A DNA stretch of 64,000 bases from Tolypocladium sp. Sup5 PDA-1 (taxonomy: Eukaryota > Ascomycota > Sordariomycetes > Hypocreales > Ophiocordycipitaceae), in the NCBI GenBank assembly GCA_000750105.3, contig JPHH03000025.1, positions 248,001 to 312,000 on the forward strand, in the 5' to 3' direction. A program made the position numbers and the translations under genes. Below the pieces are notes generated by a model, which worked only from the letters and a program-made list of their open reading frames with translations, was not told the DNA's origin and searched no databases. How positions within the stretch are numbered: the first letter of the stretch is position 1; each line of letters begins with the position of its first letter. This document shows, piece by piece, positions 1 to 11,794 of this stretch.

Positions 1-1
1 C

Positions 2-358
2 GTTGTCACTGGCGGCTTTCGGACCCGCCAGGGCATGGAGGCCGCCGTGCGCGAGGGCGCCTGCGACATGATCGGCATCGGGCGGCCCGCGGTCCTGAAC
101 GCCTCGCTGCCCAAGAACACGGTCTTCAACGCCGAGATCAAGGACGGGGACGCAAAGGTCTATGCGAGGAGCGTTCCGATGCCGTGGATTGTGAAGAAGC
201 TTGGGATGAGGGCCATTGCAGGCGGTGCAGAGACGGTAAGCTCCTGTTAAAGCCTCCAGCTGTCCACTGGTCAATGCTGGTAAAGAGAAATGCTGACAGT
301 TGAAATGCAGACTTGGTACCAAAAGCAAATGCATAGAATGTTGAACAGCAACTTATAG
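2..358 (+). CDS. NADH:flavin oxidoreductase (old yellow enzyme-like), 3' end only
   Basis: The window opens inside this gene, so only the last 93 residues are visible. The reading frame carries VVTGGFRT, then EGACDMIGIGRPA, which is the phosphate-binding end of the FMN TIM barrel in old-yellow-enzyme-like reductases. I place an intron at 236-310 (GTAAGC donor, TGCTGAC branch site at 291-297, TGCAG acceptor). Splicing joins GGAET to TWYQKQMHRM and ends at TAG 356-358. Without splicing the frame would stop early at 248-250. Family members use NAD(P)H and FMN to reduce activated alkenes or related substrates; the substrate here cannot be told. The 5' part lies outside the window. Confidence 0.85.
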
Positions 359-1465
359 TATAGCGTTGGAATTGTCGGGGCATCCATTTCAAGAAACCAT
401 TTTGTTGCTATCGTGCTAAGACCTCTTCTCAACCGCTCCTCCAAGGCTTCAACGGTCGTGAGAGTGTTGACTAGGTCAAGCCTGGATTGCTAGAGCGGGA
501 AGAGTTGATAGAAACGTTGATGGCTGGCAGTCAATGAGGCCGTAATATAAACAGATTTCGTCATCCTACAGGCTTTGCTCTCGTTCGTGTGACGCCGTTA
601 CAGCTGCCTCCAGAGGCTGCCGGCAGGCCACCGTGTGGGCTTGTGTCGAGGCAGAGTGACACTGGCCCGCTGTTGACTCCCTCACCAATGAAACATAGCA
701 TACATAAAATTCCTTGATCGTCTCTCGGACAAGACACATAGTCATTCTTAGCTGCCAACCATTGGGGAGGCAAAACTGCAATGCATCTGTGCTTCGTTCG
801 GCAGATTGGTCACATATTAGCCGCATCCTAGAACTACCTCCTGCAGCCACGACAGCTCCGCAGCACCAGAAGAATGTCCCATTGCAAACGCCAATTCAAA
901 CTATGAGATGAGTATCTTGAAGCTATTTAGACGCCTCAAGGGACAAATGCCGACTTCCAAGTCGGGATTAGCTACACCACCCCAGTCCGTCGTACAAGCA
1001 CCGCCTGGGCTCGAGCCGCCAACGTTCCCATCGCAATTTGAGGGCGACGGGCCGACGGACAGGCGCATGAGCTTGGGTTCGGGCACACAATGCGCCACGA
1101 ATGTCAGAGATTAGGTGCCGAGCGAACAACGTCGGCCGGCTGTGTCGCGTGGTAGGTTGCCCGCACGCCTCGTTGCGGCGTCGCATCACACAGAAGGGCG
1201 GCTTAAAGTTCACTGACTGAGCCGAGGCTGTTGTAATCCTCAGCGGAAATCGGTGGAGATTCGGCCGCCATGCTCGAGTGGGAATACACTCTCAACTGCA
1301 GAGAGACTAGGGGCGCAACCCTCATGAAGTCGAGGCTGATAACTCGGGCGTATCGGTCTGCTTCGACGATTGCCACTGGCATTGAAGGGGTTCCAGGAAG
1401 TGAATGTGAAACACAAACGCAATCGAAAGATGACGATCCTTCCTCGCCCGACTTCACGACAAGTC
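359..1465. other. Intergenic, tail-to-tail
   Basis: This stretch separates the 3' ends of two convergent genes. Only short overlapping open frames without recognisable domains or good splice structure occur here. I see no RNA gene or repeat. Confidence 0.6.
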
Positions 1466-2166
1466 CTATCGTGCTGTCTCGGTGTTGCTGAGCATGTCCC
1501 ACGTAGCCGGCTTTAAGGGGTCATAAACGATGTCCGTATCCTTTCCGTCAAATCTGTGAGCCGACTTCTTGCGGCGCACATACCACATGGCCGTGCGACG
1601 GACAGTGTCCCAGTCGGGGACGTTTGAGACCAGGGCATGGCCGCCTTGCAGAACGCTCTTGAATGCATCCTCCATCCAGAGCACACAGTTCCAGTCCGGG
1701 TCCTCGGTGCGAAGCGGAACTTCCCTGAAGATCTGCTCAAGGCGCCCGTGATCATGGATCTTGCCAACGGCTACGCGGACAAGCAGCATAGCGGCCCGGT
1801 CAGAGTCGTTGACGTACGTCCATTCGGGCTTGATCTGTGGAGGGTTGCCGCTGACGACGAGCTTCTCCTTTGCATGGTACATAATGTGCCTGCTTCCCGA
1901 CTTTGGGTGCGTCTTGGGGCCAGCCAGAAACGCCCAATGGTACCTGTGTGCCAGCGTGGTCAGAAAGGTGTTGGTCCTGGACTCGTGGGGAAGAAATTGA
2001 GAGGGTGGACTTACTCATCCTCTCCTTGCGGCATTCTTGGAGTGCTCCCGCGGACATAGAGCCCCACGTAAAGACGCTCCTTCTCGAGGCCGAAGAGCTG
2101 GTTAATTTTGTTCACAAGGACGAGGTTCGAAGCCTGCTCGGGGAAGTTTTCCGTGGTGAAGCACAT
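1466..2166 (-). CDS. Small fungal protein of unknown function, DUF6914-like (copy 1)
   Basis: Two exons, 2166-2015 and 1943-1466, give a 209-residue protein. The intron (2014-1944, 71 nt) has a GTAAGT donor, a TTCTGAC branch site and a CACAG acceptor. The first exon carries RLYVGLYVRGS. The second begins at YHWAFLAGPKT and continues through a charged helical region to WDMLSNTETAR. This layout matches an uncharacterised fungal family that I associate with DUF6914; that name is from memory. A divergent paralogue lies at 19013-19595 with an intron at the same place and phase, just before YHW. No signal peptide or membrane segment is seen, and the function is unknown. The start is the first in-frame ATG of exon 1. 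Confidence 0.7.
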
Positions 2167-4191
2167 GATGGGCTAGTGAAGCGTGGTTTGGTAACGATGG
2201 AACAGTGCAGGAGGGAAGCTTGTATTGCGTCCCAGACTTGCACCCTTTCCAGTATTGGGGCAGTTGGGATGACAATGGATGAATACGTCGGATGAATACG
2301 TCGGCAGAAGATGGAATGACTGATGTGAGAAGGAGCGGAGGATAAATAAGAAACGACCGGGGCAGATATACCTTGAAGAAGAAGCGAGAGAAGAGAGAAG
2401 GCAGGTGAAGAGAAAAGGCAAGGCAAGGCAAGACGACACAAGACAAGGTTGTGGGCCGTGTAGTAGCAAACAGCTAGCAACGGCAAGGTACCATAGAATC
2501 GGGAAGTGAAAAGTACTGTAATGAGGGCTCAGTTACACAAGGCTTTGGCGTATGCGTTACACCAACTGGCATGACAATGCCAACCCTGCATCTGGCGCGG
2601 TCCATTCACGCTGTGACACAGACTGGAGAAACGAGGCTGACCGTGACTGCAGGCTCCCGAGGAGGGGCTTGTTTTGGCTGCCGGGTGGCTGGATCCATCA
2701 CACTTGTCCCGGGCCTAGCCAGGGCATCATGCCGTCAGATGAGTGAGCCATGTTGCGGTGTGGTGTTGCGGCAGCGTTGCGGCAGCGTTGCGGCAGCGCT
2801 GCGACCTGTGCTGCCTCCCGGCGTCGATGATCACCGCACCTCGGCTTAGATTGGAACTTGGGGGCTACGATTGGAACGCATTGGTCTGCAGCACAGGACT
2901 GTACCTCGGGGACACTGCAGTTCCTGACAGGCCAGGTACCTACTTTCCTACCCTACGTAAAATGGCTGCACTTGGTGCAACTCGTCGACTTCGAGGGCCA
3001 AGGCGGGGGACGCAGCCGGCTTTGGCCGCGAGCCTGCGGGTGAGCGAGCGTGTGTGTGCGCGCTGGCGTGGTAATTGCGCGTTGGCTGGCCGTGACGGAG
3101 ATGCCGTTGGGTGTACGGAGTACGGAGCATCGGCTGCGTATTGGCTCTCCGAGCTGTTGGCTCTCCGAGCTGGTGGCTCGCCGCCAATCTGCCACTCTGG
3201 ATGGTTGATCCGTGGTGGGCGGCCGTGAGGCTACACCACCAACAGCAACAAACAGCAGCCCAGCTGGCCAGCATATGCAGAGCACCAACAGCAGACGCAC
3301 GCACCTACCAACACGCCCCAGTTCTGGTGCGACGTGGGCCGCCGTTTAGGGCATCGTGGGACGTTTTCGGAATGTGTCCGCCGTACGTACAAAGCAAGGT
3401 GCTGTGTCCTGGTAGGTCGGCGGCGGGAGCTGTTGGCTTGATGCTGCTGATGAGTGATGAGTAAGTTAAACCCTGGCGTGAGGCAGTTGGTCGCTTCAGG
3501 CGGTGACGGTGGGGATGCGGCAGTACTCGTACGTACCTAGGTAGGTACTTTGTGTACTGGCAGTTCCAGTTGGAGGCAAAACAATGAACGGGAGAGAAGA
3601 CTGCAAGTCGTCGCTCACCTGCGCAGGAGCATGTTGTTGGTTGGCTTCTTCATTGGGAAGCACCTGCAGCCCAGAAACGAAACGGCGGTTGGCTGGGCCG
3701 AAGCTCCGAGCCTCCGCGCAGCTCCACCCAACACCCCCAGGGCCGCAACGGCACTTGCCCAAGCCTGGCCTGCCCTGGATGGCAACTGGGACCGCACCCC
3801 TGTCACGTCGCTTACGGGTGCGTATGTAATAATAATTGACAAGCACGCTCCACCCCGACTTGCGACCGCGTATCGCGTTCCACTTACATGTTCACACCTG
3901 TATCACCCAAGTTGAAGCCATCGACAACAAACCAAACGACGAAACAGCGACCCCCAATCTCCCCTTGCCGCTGCCGCCCTTTGCGTGCGTCGGCTTCGTG
4001 CTTTTCGCGCCCTGCGTGGCATTGCATGAGATTGCAGGACTGCCCCGGACTCGACAGGGAAGGCCGCTTCACAACCTCGTCGCGTTTGCTACCCGCTCCG
4101 CCGCGAGTCGACTCCGCGGAGCGGCCGCAGGCAACGCGGGGGCACCCGGGCAACGGGCGCCCGTCGACAACACCGCCTAACGGCCGCCGAC
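2167..4191. other. Divergent intergenic region upstream of the DUF6914-like gene and CENP-T
   Basis: Two kilobases lie between divergent genes and should hold both promoters and 5' leaders. The part at 2760-3500 has short GC-rich imperfect repeats such as three GTTGCGGCAGC-like units at 2764-2800. No protein-coding signal beyond shadow frames was found. Confidence 0.55.
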
Positions 4192-4882
4192 ATGGTGACC
4201 ACTCCAGGGAACAGAGGTGCCAACAGCAGCGGCACTGGCACTGGCAGAGACAGAGATCCGGCTCAGCCTTCAGCTCCAGCTGCCACCACTCGAACACCCA
4301 ACCGTCGAGCCATCAGCGCCGAGCCGCCATCCTCGCGCCGCTCTGTCCACACGCCCCTCGATCGCAGCGCCTCTAGAGACCTCCTTGCGTCCATCCGCCG
4401 CGGAACCTCAGCCTCGGGCGGTCGTCGAAACAACAATGCTCCGACGCCCCACGCCAAGGCTGCTCGCAAGGCCCTGAACCAGCGCCGGACCGCAATGTTC
4501 ACCCCTGGAAAGAATCGTCGACGCAGCCTAAGGGAGCAGAGGGAGACGCCCATGGGCATACTGCGCAACCTGGGTAGAGCACTGGCCCCCACCAGCAAAC
4601 CCATCGTCTCGTCGTCGTCCCCGCGTGACAAGCCCTCGAGCATCGCGCCGATCCCGGAGGAAGACGAGGACGACGATGAGTTGCCTATCGACCGACCACG
4701 GCTGTCCCTGCCGCTCGACCAGGATGATGACTCCGACCTGCAGCCGCCCCGCTCATCAGGCCTCGAGGAAGAAAACTATACCCTCCAGTCGATTGAGCTG
4801 CCGAGACGTGCCATCAGCGAGCTGCCAGGGTCCCGGCTGTCTCGTGGCAGCTTCGGCAGTGTCCGAGTTAGCGACTTCTTCG

Positions 4883-4919
<37 letters not shown>

Positions 4920-5856
4920 CGATCCGACAGACGGCATCGGCCGGCAGTCAGACTTTTTCCCCGGGCTGCTTGAGGACCTGCAGGCCCAGGCAGCCGCAGG
5001 GGACTTGACGTATGACCGGTGAGTTAACTAGCAGGCATTTGTCTTTTGGGATAGCCCAGTCCTAACGGAGAGCAGCATCGATGTGGACCCAGCACGGCGG
5101 GCTACAATGGGCCGTGACAGTGACTTTGGCCTGCAGCTGCCGGCTGGCCTCGACGACCAAACCACGTTTTTGCTGTCTGAGCCCCCTGCAGAAGCGGGTT
5201 CGGACTCTCCAATCATCGACCATTCCTTCACCGAAGCTGCGGCAGCAGAGGGCCAGGATCGGTCACCCGACGTCTCAATTGCCGAAGACGACGTCGACAT
5301 GGCAGAGACGGGTAGTGTCACCGCAGATTTGACTAGACTCCAGGACGAGTCATCCAGGCGGGCACCAAAGGCCCGGAAACAGAAAAAGAGAATATCAAGG
5401 CACGGCGTCGAATACCCGCCACTGCCGCCCTCCTTTGTCAAGAGGGTAGCACAAACAGCTCTCCAGTCATCTGGCCTCAGCAACCCTCGTGTCTCCGCCG
5501 ATACCCTGACCGCCCTGACGCAGGCGTCGGAGTGGTTCTTTGAGCAGCTCGGCGACGACCTGGGTGCGTATGCGAGCCACGCAAAACGGAAGACGGTTGA
5601 GGAGAGTGACGTCGTGACGTTGATGCGCAGGTAAGCCTCTTGCGGGTATCATGGAGTCTTGGGTTTGTTTTAGAGTCTAATATCGTACAGACAACGCCAG
5701 ATTGGATCTGATGCCACAATGTTCTCGCTGGCGCAGAGACACCTGCCGCGAGAACTGCTCCAGGAGCTGAGAATGCCCGTGCCCCAGCACACCAAGAAGC
5801 GCCGGCTCAAGCGCGCACGCGGGGGCGATGACGAAGACGAGACAGAGATTACATGA
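4192..5856 (+). CDS. CENP-T: Inner kinetochore protein CENP-T (Cnn1/Cnp20 type)
   Basis: Three exons, 4192-5018, 5076-5630 and 5691-5856, encode 515 residues. CENP-T is a CCAN subunit that links centromeric chromatin to the outer kinetochore and pairs with CENP-W through a histone fold. The long N-terminal arm is disordered, basic and rich in S/P. Around residues 100-125 it has TPGKNRRRSLREQRETPMG followed by ILRNLGRALAP, which resembles the outer-kinetochore-binding segment of fungal CENP-T (inference). Residues about 395-500 form the histone fold, ending with the typical QRQIGSDATMFSLAQRHLPR extension. Odd features are a 12-residue asparagine run before the fold and a basic/acidic C-terminal tail. 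The stop lies only 24 nt from the stop of the convergent SHY1 gene. Confidence 0.92.
4885..4920 (+). repeat. (AAC)12 microsatellite in the CENP-T coding sequence
   Basis: Twelve uninterrupted AAC units encode twelve asparagines. All units are identical in codon use, so the tract is likely to vary in length between strains by slippage. Confidence 0.95.
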
Positions 5857-5880
5857 GCCACGTAGGGCATGCTTCTGCAC

Positions 5881-7025
5881 CTATATGCGCTTGCTAGCCT
5901 GCACGCGACGGGCCACGCTGGACGCTGGCTTCTTCACGACCATGTACAGCATGATGGTCGTGGCCACAGCCAGGCCGTACCTGGAGTAATGTCAGACAGG
6001 GGCCTGGTGGGGTGGGAAAAGTCTTGGGAGAGAAGGGCAGGAGGGCGTACCACGTGAAGATGTACTGGGCATGATTATTCCTCAGATTGACCTCTGCAGC
6101 GCGTCCAAAGGGGATGCCACGGGCTTCATAGTCCATCATGCGCATGAACTCGGGCTCTGCCGTCCGTCAGCACTGGAAGCGAAGGGGGGGTGGGAAAGGG
6201 AGATATACCCATGGTTGCTTCCACCCAGACAGGTTGGCTGTTGGTCAAGGCCGCCATCTGCTTCACGTCGGGGAAATAAAACTCGCGCTTGTCGGGCCTA
6301 TTCTCCGGCGTAAACATGTTCTTCTTCCACGGCTCGCGAAGTAATCCTTCCACCGTGACTAGACCCCGTGGTAGCGACGCCGGTCGCGTCCTTTGATCGC
6401 GGTGCTTCTTGCTGATCCACCCGCGGTTGACCAGGACGGTCGACCCCCCCTCGCGCTCAAGCGGCGTGACGACCATGTAGCCGTCCTTGCCGTCGCGCAT
6501 GCGGGGCCCGATGAGCATCTCCTGGTCGTGGCGGAAGCGGCCGGTGGCGAGCACCCGGCGGTAGTCGAAGTCGTGGATGGCCGAGGGGTCGACGGTCGGC
6601 GGGAGGGGGAGCGGCTCGCGGACGAGACGGTCCTCGAACTTGGCGATGAGCTCCGTCTTCCAGCCGAGGCGCTGGACCTGCCATGTGCCGAGGGCGAAGG
6701 CTGTGATGGGGATAAGGGCTGCGCGAGTCGCAAGTGTTAGCTGGGGATTTGCGCCTCGGGATGATTGATAACTAGAGGGGGACGAACCGAGGAGGATGAG
6801 GCCGGGGCCGTGTCTGCGGCCGGCGCGGACGATTTGAGGGGGCGCGTCGAGGATGGAGACGAAGTTGGGGTCGTCGACGGGTTGCGGCTTGTCTGATCGT
6901 GGTCGGGATGTCAAGAACGGCCGTCTTGGGGGTGCTGGCCTGGCTATCCTGGCGCATCGGGGCGTGGATTTGGAGAGGCTGCTGTTAGCCCGTAGGCTGC
7001 GCAGCAGGTGTTGTGTGCAATTCAT
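5881..7025 (-). CDS. SHY1: SURF1-family cytochrome c oxidase assembly protein (Shy1)
   Basis: Four exons, 7025-6788, 6718-6209, 6156-6051 and 5980-5881, encode 317 residues. Shy1/SURF1 sits in the inner mitochondrial membrane and helps build the Cox1 module of complex IV. The N-terminus is basic and serine-rich, as expected for a mitochondrial presequence. A first membrane helix follows, ending in the family signature GTWQVQRLGWK. The intermembrane domain has LVNRGWISKKHRD. A second helix, YGLAVATTIMLYMVV, lies near the C-terminus. An in-frame ATG at 7079 would add 18 residues, but the ATG at 7025 begins a better presequence. All introns are 52-70 nt with canonical GT-AG ends. The gene is convergent with CENP-T. 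Confidence 0.93.
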
Positions 7026-7477
7026 CGCCTGGATTGCCGCTGCTCGGGTGCCAATTGACGATGTGAATGTGATGCGCAAAAGCCCGGGTTCGCCAAATTG
7101 TGACGATACAGGCGCTGTAGTGGGAGCTTCCGCGGTGGCCCCACCAGAGGTCCGCTACGGATGACATTCCCGCGGCTCACCGCCTGCCCCACGTGGCGAT
7201 GAGGTCGTGTCCTCTAAGCTGCGGATGCCTGAAGCGGGAGGCTCAGTTGACCTCCAACTCGACTGCTGACAACACCCAACGTCACACTCACGCCCATCCA
7301 TCACTCCGGCAGGGCCGATACAGCGGCCTCGACTGTGTCTTTTATTTCGACGGCATTTACGGAGTATCGAAGCCGACGAACCGGTGCTGGCTCGCTCAAC
7401 GCAAACGCCGTCGCTTGCCGAGCCGCCGTAATCGTTGAGCTGTTGAGCTCATCGGACGCAACCACCCCTCACTCACC
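7026..7477. other. Divergent promoter region, SHY1 / UBX gene
   Basis: This 452 bp gap separates two divergent gene starts and must contain both promoters. I see no further gene or repeat. Confidence 0.6.
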
Positions 7478-8987
7478 ATGTTCTACCAAGGGTCCCTCCA
7501 GGAGGGAATCTCAACCGCCGTTGGACAGCAGAAGCTGGTTCTTTGCTTCGTGACGAGTATGTATCCCTACCCACCCGTATGTCATGTTTCGATTCGTTGG
7601 GGTGCTGATCGGCTGCCCAAGACAAGAATGAGGAGAGTCAACAATGGGAGGATGAGTTTCTCCATGATAGCTCTGTATGCATCTACTTGCCAAAACTTCT
7701 GTCTTAGCGCTGACCGTGTCTAGTTGGCGGGGCTGATCCAGGGACAAGCTGTCGCGTTGCGCTTAGAGGCCGGCTCGGATGAGGCCGGCTATCTGGCCCA
7801 GATCTTCCCCTTGCCCCAGACGCCCACTGTCGTCATCATGAAGCATGGCGAACTGAAAGAGTACATTTCCTCCGGGACGAGCAAGGATGAGTTCATCCGC
7901 CGGATCCAAAATGCCTTTAATGTTTCACCAGCCGCTGCACCGCATGCCAGCGAGCCATCACCTCCAGCACCGCAAGCCGAGACCCCGTCCCTCTCACCTT
8001 CACCACAGACGGACCGGTCGGAAAGCGTCAGCCGCGTTCTGGCTGAGAGAGCCGCAAAGCTCCAGGCACAGAAGGACGAAGCTGAGCGCAGGGCCAAGGA
8101 GGATCGCGCCAAGGCCAAAGACAAGGCCAAGGCCGAGGCAGCCGCGGGCGCTGATACCGACGCCGCGAGGACGCATAAGCAAGCGGAGCTGCTCAAGAAG
8201 AAGAGGCAGCAGGAGTCAGAGGAGCGCAAACGGATCCTCAAGCGCATCGAGGACGACAGGGCGGAACGGCGTCAACGGGCGGCGGAGCGGGAGCAGAAGC
8301 GAATCGATAGCCAGAAAACGGGCGACATTGCGGCGTCGCTGGTGAATGCACCGGAGACCAAGTTGCCTTCGACGACCCGGATCGGGGAGATGGCTTCTAT
8401 CCAAGTGCGGCTCTTTGACGGCTCCACCATGCGATCGCGGTTCAAGACTGCCGCATCGTTCAAGGATGTGCGGGCGTGGGTCGATGAGAAGAGGACAGAC
8501 GGGAAGCTGCCGTATACGTTCAGGCAGCTGCTGACTCCCATGCCCAACAAGGCCATCGACGAGACGGAGGAGGGGAAGAGTATGGGGGAGCTTGGGCTGG
8601 CGCCGTCATCGACGCTGATCCTCATCCCTGTCCAGAAGTTCTCGTCGGCATATGAAGGGGGGTCGCAGAGCGTCTTGTCACAGATCATCGCGGCCATTCT
8701 AGGCTTCTTCACGTGGCTGATGGGGCTGGTCGGCCTCGGAGGAAACGGGGAGGCGGCTCGACGGCCAGCCACGGCGGCTGACTCGGGGCGCTCGTCGGGG
8801 TCGGCGCAGGAAAAGGATCGCCGGATCCGAGGGTTCCAGAATCCAAACGACCAGCGGAGGGACCAGCAACTCTACAACGGCAACTCGGTGAGTTCATACG
8901 GGCCTGTGTCCAAAACGATCAAGTGGGAAGCTGACATGCATGTCACAGTTGAACTTTGAACCGCGTCCAGACGACGACGAGAAGTAG
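7478..8987 (+). CDS. UBX-domain protein with UAS-like N-terminus and membrane segment (UBXN4/erasin-like)
   Basis: Four exons, 7478-7556, 7622-7674, 7724-8887 and 8949-8987, encode 444 residues. Residues about 1-115 form a UAS/thioredoxin-like domain with NKNEESQQWEDEFL, RLEAGSDEAGYLAQIFP and PTVVIMKHGELKEYI. A highly charged coiled coil follows at about 150-245 and a UBX domain at about 265-347. A hydrophobic segment at about 360-382 (IIAAILGFFTWLMGLVGLGG) then suggests membrane insertion. This order matches the UBXN4/erasin class, which recruits the AAA ATPase Cdc48/p97 to the ER during protein degradation; that role is inferred from the family. The last exon adds only LNFEPRPDDDEK. Intron 1 uses an AAG acceptor, which is less usual. 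Confidence 0.88.
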
Positions 8988-9160
8988 AGGCGTGGCGCCA
9001 GATCCCATGTAGAGCGGGATATGCTACATTGTATAATACAATCCAGAGAGGCGATTGGTATGCCTAGCTGTATGCCCATGCGAGATATGCACGCTGCTTG
9101 TGAACCCCATCCCCTGATGCTGTCTCTTCTCGTATCAAATCTCCAACACCCTCGCGCCGT

Positions 9161-9793
9161 CTAGTACTGGCTGGCGGCGGCCTGGCACGCCTTGAGCTGC
9201 TCGAGGTACCAGTTGCAGATCTGCATGTTGCCACCCTGCTCGTCCATGCACTTGGTGAAGTTCTGCGTGGCGGCCTGGCAGTTGTTGCCCCATTCCTGCT
9301 GCTGCTGCTGGGCCTGCGCCTGGACGGGTTGTTGGGGCGCCGGCTCGGCGGAGGAGCCGCCGCCGAAGAAGCCGCCGATGGCGTGGCCGACGGAGGAGCC
9401 GATGGCGACACCGCTAGAAGGCAGGGTTAGCGAGGTTCTCTTTGCGAAGCCGTCGCGCGTGAAGGGTGAGCGATCTTCCAGAGCCCTGTTGCCGCAGCAT
9501 GCCGAGGGTAGAGCTCTAAACTCGTCCGTCCGCGGCAAACTGCGGCAAGCCAGCCCCAGGACCGAAAGCTCTCTCCTGCGCGCGCGCCGGATGCGAACGG
9601 GATCGACCTACGCAGCAGTACTAGCCATCTGTCCAAACAAGCCCGGTCCCTGGCTCTGCTGCACCGGCGGGGCCATCTGCTGCTGCGGCGGCGCGGCCAT
9701 GGTCGTCGCCGGGCGGTGCTGCTGGGGCTTCGACGCGGGGGCCGCGGCGGTGGGGCGGGAGGGCGCGCGGCCGACGGAGCGTTGGCGAGGCAT
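9161..9793 (-). CDS. MIX17: Twin CX9C mitochondrial protein, CHCHD2/CHCHD10/Mix17 family
   Basis: Two exons, 9793-9612 and 9413-9161, encode 144 residues. The N-terminus (MPRQRSVGRAPSRP) is basic and followed by a Q/P-rich linker. A conserved glycine-rich helix, GVAIGSSVGHAIGGFFGGG, comes next. The C-terminus is a CHCH fold with two CX9C motifs, CQAATQNFTKC and CNWYLEQLKAC, which are oxidised by Mia40/Erv1 in the intermembrane space. Family members support respiration and cristae structure. The 198 nt intron is longer than its neighbours' introns; its GTAGGT donor and CTAG acceptor preserve the frame exactly at the GVAIG segment. Confidence 0.9.
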
Positions 9794-10437
9794 CGTGATG
9801 TTGTGTTTTGTTGTGTTTTCGGCGGTGGTGGTGCTTGGGGAGGGGTGGTGCTGAGGGAAGAGGTGCAAGGAGGCTCGGAGAAGAAGAGTCGGCGATGTGT
9901 TGGAGGTTGCGAGTCTGGGCTGGCCAATGGGGGGGATGGGGTTTGCACGCGTGGGGCTAGGGCCTCGGTAGAGGGATGGATGGGGCAGGGGTCCAGCATC
10001 GCTAACACATGGAAGGACGAGATGCGGCACTTGGTTCAGGTGTCGGTGAGTCTAGCAATGGATTTCGTCGTCTATCAAAGGGAATAATATTCAGATATTA
10101 ATTCTACTGGCGTTCATGATCGTATTTATCAGGATCACATGATCAAGTCCCAGGTACTCAAATTAGGCCAAACTTGGTCATCACTCACTCGAGGTCGTCA
10201 AGTCGAGAGTTCTTTTCACGTTCTCAAGTCTATCTCGAAGAAGTCCGATTTGATGCATCCCATTCCCACCCAAATCGTCCTTGACGAAGCCGTTACGCCA
10301 TGCGCCGCAATGCTCAGAATCTCCACGCAACCCTGTGAAGCCAAGACGGTTCACCCGCTCTGCCAGGTGCCTTTTCAAGCAATGTCCCAACCACACTCTA
10401 CCCCTTCCCACAACCAACATCTCATACTCTGGTCTGA
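9794..10437. other. Intergenic between MIX17 start and LRP1 stop
   Basis: This gap holds the MIX17 promoter and leader and the LRP1 3' end. No gene or repeat is apparent. Confidence 0.55.
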
Positions 10438-11115
10438 TCACCGCTTACTCTTACTCTTCCTCTTGTCCTTTCCGTTCTTGTGCGTCTTCTTCTTCTTCTT
10501 GCTCGCCTGGTCCTCGCCGCCCTCGCCAGGAGACGGGGCGGCGTCCTCCGCAGGCCGCTTCTTGCCCTCGACGGACTTCAGCAGCGCCTTGGCGCGCTCC
10601 TCGGCAATCTTCTCGGCCAGCTTGCTACCGAGGGCCTTGTTGTCCGACTATCAGAGGGTTTGTCAGTGATCTGCTTCGTGTCTGGGGCCTGGTGGGTGGC
10701 GACGTACCAAGTCTGCTTTCAAGATCCGCGCGGCGGCTTCCTGGTTGACGGTCGTGGTGCGCTGGGCCTCGGGCTCCTCGATGGCCTTGATCTTGGCAAA
10801 GTACTGTTGCACGCGCTTGAGTTCGGTGAAGACGGCATGGTTCTGGGCGTCTGTGCCTTGCAGCCGCAGGGATGCTAAAAAGACCACGTTAGCACGTCGC
10901 CAACGTCCTCATGAAAATGTAAGAGACAACGTACAGAAGAGCAGAGACTCGATTGCGTACGCCGTCAGCGAAAACAGCTTCGCCTTGTCCAGGAGCGGGA
11001 GTTGCGACGCCTGCTCCTCGAGGCCGCCCAGCAGCGGCTCCAGGCCGTCTTCCAGGCCGTCCAGCTGCGAGTCCAGCCTGTCGAGGTCGGGCGTGATGTC
11101 CTTGACGTCTGCCAT
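10438..11115 (-). CDS. LRP1: Nuclear exosome cofactor Lrp1/Rrp47 (C1D family)
   Basis: Three exons, 11115-10935, 10874-10708 and 10647-10438, encode 185 residues. The N-terminal Sas10/C1D domain spans about residues 1-110, with LDGLEDGLEPLLGGL, LLDKAKLFSLTAYAIESLLF and the conserved HAVFTELKRVQQYFAKIK. The C-terminus is a lysine-rich tail (ASKKKKKTHKNGKDKRKSK) typical of RNA-binding Rrp47 proteins. This family binds Rrp6 and helps the nuclear exosome trim rRNA, snRNA and snoRNA precursors. The start chosen is the ATG of MADVKDI; an ATG 21 nt upstream is in frame but adds a non-conserved stretch. Introns are about 60 nt. Confidence 0.9.
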
Positions 11116-11794
11116 TTTGCGCGCTTCCCGGTGCACAAAAATATGGGGGTTTGATGTTGGTTGATGAGTGCGAGTGAACTCACGGCGTGAGTGATGAGAT
11201 TGATGAAGAGCTTTGGTGTTTTGCGCAGCACTGGTGAGAAATATGCTGCTATCGGGGTGCAGCCGCCACCACTACGAGTAAGACTCGCTGTTCCTGAGAT
11301 TCAACCTCCGAGTCCACAACACAACACTACCTCGACCGTTGGACAAGTGTTTGCAGCCGATTCGATTCAAACGCAACTCCTTCACCGCTTTTCGGCAGCC
11401 AAAGAAGTGAGCAGTGCATCCCGTTCCCCGTCGCATCTCCCTATACCATGATCAAACTCAAGGGGGAACCACCAGACGAACTCATCGCAAGCAATGGCTA
11501 GAGGACGGATCAATTGTTGTCTCATTGCCAAAGCCGTCGTTCAGGGGTAACATCTCCTGTCCTTGCAAATGTTACCCCAACTCCACCGACACAGCATGAT
11601 GGGTAGATAGACGTAGCCCTGCGTCCAAATGTTCTTACACTAAAGTATTGAGTAGAGTCGTTCTACCCTAGAGTGAGCATCTAAGTGGAGATGCCTTGAA
11701 TCCGCCCAGTAATATAATACCCCTTGGCCAACACGCCAAGAGCCCAAGCAAGCCCAGTCCAACGTCCAACTTCCAACGTCCGTCCTCAACCTCA
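11116..11794. other. Intergenic, LRP1 promoter and 3' side of the FAD monooxygenase
   Basis: I see no coding signal here beyond short shadow frames and no repeat. Confidence 0.55.

Noticed and set aside
1977..2014. Alternative 38 nt intron in the first DUF6914-like gene
   Set aside because: It keeps the frame but is shorter than normal fungal introns. The 71 nt choice has a branch site and matches the paralogue's intron position.
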